Assembly: GCA_013811805.1 (NCBI GenBank) | Contig: JACCUM010000107.1 | Location: forward strand, 1 to 8,198 | Direction of reading: 5' to 3' | Source: Geodermatophilaceae bacterium | Lineage (GTDB): Bacteria > Actinomycetota > Actinomycetes > Mycobacteriales > Geodermatophilaceae | Length of the DNA: 8,198 nucleotides | Shown: positions 1-5,678 of the stretch, piece by piece | How positions within the stretch are numbered: position 1 is the stretch's first letter | Layout: each line of letters opens with the position of its first letter | The notes under the pieces: model-generated | Told to the model about the DNA's origin: nothing | Databases searched by the model: none | The model's input: only the letters and a program-made list of their open reading frames with translations | Position numbers and translations under genes: made by a program

Positions 1-1055
1 AGCGCCACTGCCGCGCCGATCAGAGCCAGCAGAGCCACCGCGAGGACCGCAAGTCCGATCCCGCGACGTCGAGCCCCGCCGTCGTCCTCCGCGGCCTGAC
101 TGTCCGGGCCGAGGACGGGTACGACCACCGGGGCCTCGCGATACCGGGTGCCGGTGGCCGGCGCGATCATGGCCGTACGGTCGCTGTCGGACATGACCGG
201 GGTGGCCTCGACCCGCTGGCCGGCGATGGCGCGCAGCAGATCGGTGCGCATCTCGGCGGCACTCTGATACCGGTTGGCCGGATTCTTGCTCATCGCCTTC
301 AGCACGATCGCGTCCAACGAAGGGGGCACGGCCGGGTTGATCGTGCTCGGCGGGCGGGGGTCCTCGCGCACGTGCTGGTAGGCCACGGCCACCGGGGAGT
401 CACCGGTGAAGGGCGGCCCACCGGTCACCAGTTCGAAGAGCAGGCAGCCGGCCGAGTAGACGTCCGAGCGGGCGTCGACACTCTCTCCGCGGGCCTGCTC
501 GGGCGAGAGATACTGCGCCGTCCCGATCACCGCAGCCGTCGAGGTCATCGTGGCCGAACTGTCCGACACCGCCCGGGCGATGCCGAAGTCCATCACCTTG
601 ACCGCGCCGCCCGGGGTGATCATCACGTTGCCGGGTTTGACGTCGCGATGCACGATTCCGTTGCGGTGACTGAAGTCCAGGGCGGCGCAGATGTCGGCGG
701 CGAACGTCATCGCTGCCTGGACGTCCATCACGCCCTCGTCCTTGAGGACATCGCGCAACGTAGCGCCCTCGACGTACTCCATGACGATGTACGGAACGTC
801 GCCGGCCGCGACCGAGTCCTCGCCGGTGTCATAGACCGCCACGATCGCGGGATGGTTCAGTGACGCGGCCGCTTGGGCCTCTCGGCGGAACCGAGCCTGG
901 AAGGTCGGATCCCGCGCGATGTCACTGCGCAGCACTTTGATGGCGACCTCGCGACCCAGGCGGATGTCTCGGCCACGGTGCACCTCGGCCATGCCACCCC
1001 GCCCGAGGACCTCGCCCACCTCGTAGCGCTGACCCAGCATCCGGGGGGTGGTCAT
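1..1055 (-). CDS. pknB: PknB, Ser/Thr protein kinase, kinase domain and start of membrane helix (3' end outside window)
   Basis: I translated this frame from ATG 1055 to the left edge and found no stop: 351 codons. The protein starts MTTPRMLGQRYEVGEVLGRG. The kinase domain (about 11-278) shows the glycine loop GRGGMAEV (18-25), Lys40, Glu59, HRDVKPGN (136-143, Asp138), DFG (156-158), activation-loop Thr171 and Thr173, and SPE (184-186). These residue numbers equal those of M. tuberculosis PknB, including its two autophosphorylated threonines. A juxtamembrane segment of about 50 residues with several Thr follows (about 280-331). RRRG then leads into a hydrophobic helix from about residue 332 that runs off the window. 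Known PknB proteins carry three or four extracytoplasmic PASTA domains after this helix, which bind muropeptides and lipid II; they cannot be seen here. PknB is essential in mycobacteria and controls peptidoglycan synthesis through CwlM, MviN and others. A strong GGGGAGG site supports the start. Confidence 0.96.
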   Translation of the reverse strand, partial: MTTPRMLGQRYEVGEVLGRGGMAEVHRGRDIRLGREVAIKVLRSDIARDPTFQARFRREAQAAASLNHPAIVAVYDTGEDSVAAGDVPYIVMEYVEGATLRDVLKDEGVMDVQAAMTFAADICAALDFSHRNGIVHRDVKPGNVMITPGGAVKVMDFGIARAVSDSSATMTSTAAVIGTAQYLSPEQARGESVDARSDVYSAGCLLFELVTGGPPFTGDSPVAVAYQHVREDPRPPSTINPAVPPSLDAIVLKAMSKNPANRYQSAAEMRTDLLRAIAGQRVEATPVMSDSDRTAMIAPATGTRYREAPVVVPVLGPDSQAAEDDGGARRRGIGLAVLAVALLALIGAAVA

Positions 1056-1085
1056 CCGACCTCCCCACGCGTGGCGAACTGCCGG
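1056..1085 (-). promoter_or_regulatory. pknA-pknB junction: strong ribosome site overlapping a palindrome
   Basis: GGGGAGG (1060-1066, minus strand) lies 4 nt before the pknB ATG and is the strongest Shine-Dalgarno sequence in the window. The perfect 10-bp palindrome CCACGCGTGG (1065-1074) overlaps its 5' end by two bases. A weak hairpin or a protein site that limits pknB translation is possible but unproven. Confidence 0.6.
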
Positions 1086-2678
1086 TCAGTCATCGCCACC
1101 CTCGTCCCCGTTCCCTGCATCCGGCTCGTAGTTTTTGTTCGCGAAGAACACCGTGACCGTGGATCCGGGCGGAACCTCCGCCTGGGTCGGAAAGGTGGTG
1201 ATCACCGCATCCTTGTCGATGGGTTGATCATCGAGCCCGGCGGCTTGGAGTCGTGCGGATGTGACCTCCACAGCCTGGGGGTCCACCACGAACCCCAGAT
1301 CCTCCAGCTCAGCCTGCACCTCGTCGATCGGCCGGCCGAAGTAGGCGGCGGTGTCGACGGGCACGAGTTCGACCTCCGGGGGTGGCTCTTCGGCAGCCGG
1401 TTCGCCGCTGTCCTGGGCTCCCTCGTCCGGCTGCCCCGCCGACGAGACGACAACATCGGACGGCGCCGCTGTCTGCCCGTTGTTGTTGTCGCTCTGGACG
1501 ATGAGGACCGCGAGCAGTCCAAGAGCGATCAGCAGCGCGACCAGGACTAGAACCGTGACGTACTGACCGGTGCGTGCCCGCGGCTTCGCGGGTCGCGGCG
1601 GGGGCGCATAGCTGGGCGGTCGACTCGGCGGACGGGCCCTGGGCGGCACCGCGGGCATCCGTGCCGTCGGCGGCTTCCCGCCCACTGCTCCGGCGGTTCG
1701 CGCTGCTCCGGCGCCGGCAATACCCGCAGCTCCGGCAACCCTGGCAGCTCCCGCCGCAGGGGCCGCCGGCCCACCGGGTCCGAGCACCCGCGTGGACCCC
1801 ATCCCGGGTCCGGCCAACCCGACCGCCCCGCCTCGGGTGGGCTGCGGCCGGCCCCTCGCCACCGCGTGGATCGCACCGGCGAAGGCGGCTCCGTCGGTAA
1901 AGCGTTGCCGGGGGTCCTTGGACATCGACCGAACTATGAGGTCGCGGATCGGTCCGGGTACGTCGGCGGGCAGCGGCGCCGGGTGCTGGTTGACGTGTGC
2001 CAGCGCCACCGACACCGAGGACTCGCCCTCGAAGGGCCGTCGACCGGCCAGCGCCTCGTAGCCCACCACACCGAGGGCGTAGACGTCCGAGGCCGGAGTG
2101 ACCTGGCGGCCCATCGCCTGTTCAGGTGAGAGGTACTGTGCCGTACCGATGACCATGCCGGTCCCGGTCAGCGGTACGTGATCGGCTGCCCGCGAGATGC
2201 CGAAGTCGGTGATCTTCACGACCCGGTCGGGGCGCATGATCAGATTGGCCGGCTTGACATCCCGGTGCACGACCCCGGCCCGATGGGCGACCCCCAACCC
2301 GGCCGCGGTCTGGCCCAGGATGTCCAGGACCCTGGGCGGAGCCAGTCGAGCGTCCTTGGCCAGGACAGCGGACAGCGGCTCGCCGTCGACCAACTCCATC
2401 ACCAGGTAGGCGACGTGCTCCCCCTCGGCCATGGCCTCGCCGTAGTCATAGACCTGGGCGATGTTGGCATGAGAGAGCATCGCGGTGTTCCGGGCCTCGG
2501 TACGGAACCGGCTGAGAAACGTTGCATCCCCGGTGTATTCGCTACGCAGGACCTTGACGGCCACCGTACGTTGCAGGGTCGAGTCCTGCGCCCGCCACAC
2601 TTCCCCCATGCCACCGGCGGCGATCCGGCTGACCAGCTCGTAGCGGTCTCCGAGCCGCACCCCGGTCTGCAAACTCAC
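1086..2678 (-). CDS. pknA: PknA-type membrane Ser/Thr protein kinase with one PASTA domain
   Basis: A 530-residue protein read from GTG 2678. The kinase domain (about 13-275) has the glycine loop AAGGMGEV (20-27), catalytic Lys42, HRDVKPAN (138-145, Asp140), DFG (158-160), activation-loop Thr171 and Thr173, and APE-like SPE (184-186), so it should be active. A long Ala/Gly/Pro-rich juxtamembrane segment (about 276-370) leads to one helix (about 373-394). Outside the membrane an acidic Pro/Glu linker is followed by a single PASTA-like domain (about 438-515: FGRPIDEVQAELEDLGFVV, then FPTQAEVPPGSTVTVFFANK), and the C-terminus is very acidic. PASTA domains bind muropeptides or lipid II in related kinases. 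The kinase domain resembles mycobacterial PknA (GMVIGTAQYLSPEQA, ASDVYALGVVGYEAL), and the position between pbpA and pknB supports that name. M. tuberculosis PknA, as I recall it, has no PASTA domain, so the sensor end differs. pknB follows after 30 bp. Confidence 0.94.
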   Translation of the reverse strand: MSLQTGVRLGDRYELVSRIAAGGMGEVWRAQDSTLQRTVAVKVLRSEYTGDATFLSRFRTEARNTAMLSHANIAQVYDYGEAMAEGEHVAYLVMELVDGEPLSAVLAKDARLAPPRVLDILGQTAAGLGVAHRAGVVHRDVKPANLIMRPDRVVKITDFGISRAADHVPLTGTGMVIGTAQYLSPEQAMGRQVTPASDVYALGVVGYEALAGRRPFEGESSVSVALAHVNQHPAPLPADVPGPIRDLIVRSMSKDPRQRFTDGAAFAGAIHAVARGRPQPTRGGAVGLAGPGMGSTRVLGPGGPAAPAAGAARVAGAAGIAGAGAARTAGAVGGKPPTARMPAVPPRARPPSRPPSYAPPPRPAKPRARTGQYVTVLVLVALLIALGLLAVLIVQSDNNNGQTAAPSDVVVSSAGQPDEGAQDSGEPAAEEPPPEVELVPVDTAAYFGRPIDEVQAELEDLGFVVDPQAVEVTSARLQAAGLDDQPIDKDAVITTFPTQAEVPPGSTVTVFFANKNYEPDAGNGDEGGDD

Positions 2679-2683
2679 GATTG

Positions 2684-2692
2684 CCCCGCCTC
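2684..2692 (-). promoter_or_regulatory. Ribosome binding site deciding the pknA GTG start
   Basis: GAGGCGGGG on the minus strand ends 5 nt before GTG 2678. This supports the GTG start over the longer in-frame start at 2975, which would lie inside pbpA and read 99 codons of unrelated sequence. Confidence 0.6.
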
Positions 2693-2707
2693 GTGCGCTG
2701 CGCGCAC
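2693..2707 (-). repeat. Short GC hairpin upstream of pknA start
   Basis: GTGCGC (2693-2698) and GCGCAC (2702-2707) form a perfect 6-bp stem with a 3-nt loop, 15-29 nt before the pknA GTG and just before its ribosome site. It corresponds to the longer-loop hairpin before pstP (7130-7161). Confidence 0.55.
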
Positions 2708-2793
2708 CGCTCGCTCCGCTCCTCGCTCGTTCCTCGCTGCGATGCTCACTCGCTCTCGGCTCAAGAGGCCCGGCTCCGCAGTGCTCGCCCCGC

Positions 2794-4251
2794 TCATGGC
2801 TGGTTGCCCATGACTGCTTCCATGATCGCCTGGCCGATCGGGGCGGACACCTCGCCGCCGGTCGCCTCGCTCTCCGACGAGCCGCCGTTGGCGACGAAGA
2901 CGGCAACGGCAACCTGAGGGTCATCGGCGGGGGCGAACCCGATGAACCAGGTGTGCGGGTTGACTCCTTCGGCAACCTCGGCGGTGCCGGTCTTGCCGGC
3001 CACGTCCATGCCGGCGATCTGGGCGGCCTGGCCGCTGCCGTCGTCGACGACGCTGACCATCATCGTGGTCAGGTCATTGGCAACGTCCGCGCTGAGCGGC
3101 TCGCTGAAGACTTCCGGTTCGGCTTCGTCCAATGTGGACAGATCGGGTCCCTGGATCTGGGAGACCAGGTAGGGCGACATCAACTGACCGTCGTTGGCGA
3201 TGCAACTCGCGATCATCGCGGCCTGCATGGGGGTCAATCGGACATCGCGCTGTCCGATGCTGCTCTGAGCCAGGGCCGCCTCGGACTCGATGTCGCCGAC
3301 CTGGCTGCCGGCCACCGGCAGCGGCATCTCGAACCCGGTGCCGTCGATCCCGAAGCCGGCCGCCATCTCCCGGACCCGGTCTTCGCCCAGGTCGATCCCG
3401 AGCTGGGCGAAGGCGGTGTTGCAGGAGATGGTCAGCGCGTCGATCAACGACTGCTCACCGGACCCACTGCACGAGGATCCCCCGAAGTTCTGCAGCGTTG
3501 CCGAGCTACCGGGCAGCTCCAGGACCTGCGGGGCCGGGATGACCGTCTCGGGGGTGTAGCCGTCGCTGAGGGCAGCAGCCGCGATGATCGTCTTGAACAC
3601 CGATCCGGGTGGAAAGTTGTCCTGGGTCGCCCGGTTCAGCCGAGGGTCGACCTCGGCGGCATCGAGTTCGGCCGCATACTCCCGGATCGCCGACGGTTCG
3701 TGGCTGGACAGCAGGTTGGGGTCATAGCTCGGCGTGCTGGCCATCGCCAGGATCGCACCGGTGCGGGGATCGAGAGCGACCGCGGCGCCGGTAACCCCCT
3801 GCAGGGCATCGAAGGCGGCCTGCTGCGCGGCCGGATTCAGCGACAGCACGACGTTGCCGCCCTCGGGGTCGCGGCCGGTGAACAGGTCGGTGAGCCGGCG
3901 GACGAGCAACCGGTCGTCGGAGCCGGCCAACAGATCGTTCTCGGTCCGCTCGACCGCCGACGGCCCGTAGATCAGCGAGTAGAAGCCGGTGGCCGGGGCG
4001 TACAGCGCTCCAGCGGGATACTGACGCAGGTACTCCAGCGCGTCATCGGTCGGGACGGACATCGCCACCGGCTGGCCGTCGACCACGATCGACCCGCGTT
4101 GCCGGCTGTACTCGTCGATCAGCACGCGGGTGTTGCCGGAGTCGGTGCGCAGGCTGTCGGCCTGGAACACCTGGATCACGTTGGCGTTGAGGATCAACAG
4201 GGTGAACAGCACCAAGATGCTGATGGCGATCTTGCGGACCGGGGCGTTCAT
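2794..4251 (-). CDS. pbpA: PbpA, class B penicillin-binding protein (peptidoglycan DD-transpeptidase)
   Basis: A 485-residue protein anchored by one N-terminal helix (about 8-28) with a very short cytoplasmic end. A small N-terminal dimerisation-type region follows (about 40-135, including EYSRQRGSI and TGFYSL), then a transpeptidase domain (about 140-485). The three active-site motifs are intact: S217-V-F-K220 with the nucleophilic serine, S276-C-N278 and K420-T-G422. The enzyme crosslinks peptide stems in the periplasm-like space and is a target of beta-lactams. Length, motifs and gene order match actinobacterial PbpA, needed for septation and cell length control in mycobacteria, where it is reported as a PknB substrate. 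Cys261 and Cys277 lie close together near the SxN motif and appear at like positions in the mycobacterial protein as I recall it. The start overlaps the rodA stop (ATGA). The stop TGA 2796-2794 overlaps an ATG that opens a 40-codon frame leading into pknA. Confidence 0.97.
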   Translation of the reverse strand: MNAPVRKIAISILVLFTLLILNANVIQVFQADSLRTDSGNTRVLIDEYSRQRGSIVVDGQPVAMSVPTDDALEYLRQYPAGALYAPATGFYSLIYGPSAVERTENDLLAGSDDRLLVRRLTDLFTGRDPEGGNVVLSLNPAAQQAAFDALQGVTGAAVALDPRTGAILAMASTPSYDPNLLSSHEPSAIREYAAELDAAEVDPRLNRATQDNFPPGSVFKTIIAAAALSDGYTPETVIPAPQVLELPGSSATLQNFGGSSCSGSGEQSLIDALTISCNTAFAQLGIDLGEDRVREMAAGFGIDGTGFEMPLPVAGSQVGDIESEAALAQSSIGQRDVRLTPMQAAMIASCIANDGQLMSPYLVSQIQGPDLSTLDEAEPEVFSEPLSADVANDLTTMMVSVVDDGSGQAAQIAGMDVAGKTGTAEVAEGVNPHTWFIGFAPADDPQVAVAVFVANGGSSESEATGGEVSAPIGQAIMEAVMGNQP

Positions 4252-5678
4252 GCGTCCTCGGTCGGCTTGACGATCTGGGTCGGCGCGTCGAACAAATCGG
4301 TCTTCGGCGTCATCACGACCGCTGGGCGCCGCGCTGCGTCACTGATCCGCACCAACAGCGCGACCAGCGCGAAGTTGGCCACCAGGGACGAGCCACCGTA
4401 GGACACGAACGGCGTGGTCAGACCGGTCAGCGGGATCAGCTTCATCACCCCGCCCAACACGACGAAGACCTGCCAGGCCACCGTGAAGGCCAACCCAGCG
4501 GCGAGCAACTTGCCGAAGCTGTCCCGTACGACCAACGCCGTACGCAGGCCGCGCTCGACGATGAGCAGGAACAGCACGATCAGTGCGACCAGCCCGAACA
4601 GACCCAGCTCCTCTCCGATCGCCGCGGCGATGAAGTCGGTGCTGGCGTAGGGCACCGTGGCCGGTCGTCCCCCACCGAGCCCGGTGCCGAACAGGCCGCC
4701 GGTGCCGAAGCCGAACAGCGCCTGCACGATCTGGAAACCCGCGTCGTCGCGGTAGGCGAACGGGTCGAGCCAGACATCGACGCGGGTACGTACGTGCCCG
4801 AAAATTTGGTAGGCGATGTACGCGCCCCCCATGAACATCAGCAGACCGATCAGCACCCAGCTGAAGCGTTCGGTGGCGACGTAGAGCATCACCATGAAGA
4901 TGCCGAAGATCAGCAGCGAGCTACCCAGGTCGCGCTCGAAGATCAGGACCATCAGGCTGACCGCCCAGGCCAGGATCACCGGGCCGAGATCACGTCCGCG
5001 GGGAAAGTCCAGACCCAGAAACCGGCGGCTGGCCAGGGACAGCACGTCGCGCTTGTCGACGAGATAGGCCGCGAAGAAGCAGATTAGCGCGACCTTGGCG
5101 AACTCGCCGGGCTGGATCGAGAATCCGCCGATCAGGATCCACAACTTGGCGCCGTTGACCTCCGAGAGCGAGGACGGCAGCACGGCCGGGATCGCCAGCG
5201 CGATCAGCCCGACGAACATCAGCGTGTAGGCATACCTGGCCAGCGTCCGGTGATCCCGGATGATCACCAGGACCGCAATGAACAGCACCAGGCCGACCAG
5301 CGCCCAGATCAATTGACTGGGCGCCTGCGCGCCGGGGGCGGGACTGCCATCGAGGGCGGCTTCGGCCGCTTCGGCCAGGTCGAGTCGGTGGATGATCACC
5401 AGCCCGAGTCCGCACAACAGCGCCACGGCCGGGAGCAGCAGCGGGTCGGCGTACGGCGCGAGCTTGCGTACGACGAGGTGTGCCACCAGCCAGATCGCGG
5501 TGAACGAGGCGCCGAAGGTGGCCACCTCCACGGTCAGCGACCCGGTCACTGTCAGATCCACGATCGACTGGGCGCCGACGGTGAGCAGGCACGCAAAGGC
5601 CAGCATCAGGAGTTCGGTGTTCCGGCGGGTGGGCGGGGCAGCGGAGGACACCGGAGGTGCCGCCGTGACAGCGGCCAT
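4248..5678 (-). CDS. rodA: RodA/FtsW-family SEDS peptidoglycan glycosyltransferase
   Basis: A 476-residue polytopic membrane protein with roughly ten or more hydrophobic segments between residues 22 and 446. SEDS hallmarks are clear: QPGEFAK at 189-195, ERDLGSS at 248-254, the catalytic-loop motif WLDP with Asp305, then FQIVQALFGFGTGG at 315-328, EELGLFG at 356-362 and TTPFVSYGGSS at 421-431. The family polymerises lipid II into glycan strands at the outer face of the membrane, and Asp305 corresponds to the essential aspartate. Position in the fhaA-pknB locus identifies it as RodA rather than the divisome FtsW, which normally sits in the dcw cluster. The start is supported by a GAGG site 7 nt upstream and by the TGATG junction with pstP. 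The gene ends in a 4-nt ATGA overlap with pbpA, its likely partner transpeptidase. Both termini are polar and predicted cytoplasmic, and the C-terminus has several Thr residues (TPKTD, APTQ) that could be kinase sites; this last point is inference. Confidence 0.96.
   Translation of the reverse strand: MAAVTAAPPVSSAAPPTRRNTELLMLAFACLLTVGAQSIVDLTVTGSLTVEVATFGASFTAIWLVAHLVVRKLAPYADPLLLPAVALLCGLGLVIIHRLDLAEAAEAALDGSPAPGAQAPSQLIWALVGLVLFIAVLVIIRDHRTLARYAYTLMFVGLIALAIPAVLPSSLSEVNGAKLWILIGGFSIQPGEFAKVALICFFAAYLVDKRDVLSLASRRFLGLDFPRGRDLGPVILAWAVSLMVLIFERDLGSSLLIFGIFMVMLYVATERFSWVLIGLLMFMGGAYIAYQIFGHVRTRVDVWLDPFAYRDDAGFQIVQALFGFGTGGLFGTGLGGGRPATVPYASTDFIAAAIGEELGLFGLVALIVLFLLIVERGLRTALVVRDSFGKLLAAGLAFTVAWQVFVVLGGVMKLIPLTGLTTPFVSYGGSSLVANFALVALLVRISDAARRPAVVMTPKTDLFDAPTQIVKPTEDA
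4255..4259 (-). promoter_or_regulatory. Ribosome binding site for pbpA at the ATGA junction
   Basis: GAGGA on the minus strand ends 3 nt before the pbpA ATG (4251) and lies in the last rodA codons. The spacing is short, but with the ATGA overlap it supports coupled translation of the polymerase and transpeptidase genes. Confidence 0.55.

Larger units (their letters stand above)
2679..2793. repeat. pbpA-pknA spacer with GAGCGA-rich repeat-like sequence
   Basis: On the minus strand this 115-bp spacer carries five GCGAG units and several GGAGC units. It shares ordered blocks with the fhaB-pstP spacer: GAGCATCGCAG (2737-2747), CGAGGAGCGGAG (2714-2725) and GCGCACGAG (2690-2698). This looks like one member of a dispersed intergenic repeat family inserted between genes that are otherwise tightly packed. 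I see no promoter or terminator in it. Confidence 0.55.
2675..2797 (-). other. Possible 40-codon small ORF exactly bridging pbpA and pknA
   Basis: ATG 2797-2795 overlaps the pbpA stop as ATGA, and the TGA at 2677-2675 overlaps the pknA GTG start as GTGA. The frame thus fills the spacer with 4-nt overlaps at both ends. The predicted peptide begins MSGAST, is rich in Ala, Arg and Glu, has RAAHEAGQS at its end, and looks soluble and probably helical, with no domain I recognise. No clear ribosome site precedes the ATG, so it would depend on ribosomes finishing pbpA. Other frames across the spacer are also open, as expected in GC-rich repeat DNA, so coding is unproven. It may be a real small gene, a coupling leader, or chance within a repeat. 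Confidence 0.3.

Noticed and set aside
873..1550. 225-residue open frame on the plus strand across the pknA-pknB junction
   Set aside because: Antisense to two recognisable kinase genes, no domain, and no supporting start signal.
2691..2760. CRISPR-like array in the GAGCGA-rich spacer
   Set aside because: Units are very short and irregular, with no spacers of constant length and no cas genes.
1086..2975. Longer pknA start at 2975 giving 629 residues
   Set aside because: The extra 99 residues come from inside pbpA and the repeat-like spacer, have no kinase similarity, and the GTG at 2678 has a good ribosome site and the expected N-terminus.
2953..4401. 482-residue open frame on the plus strand opposite pbpA
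   Set aside because: It is antisense to a gene with intact catalytic motifs. Its product is a G/D/R/Q-rich low-information sequence typical of the mirror frame of GC-rich coding DNA, with no domain or ribosome site.
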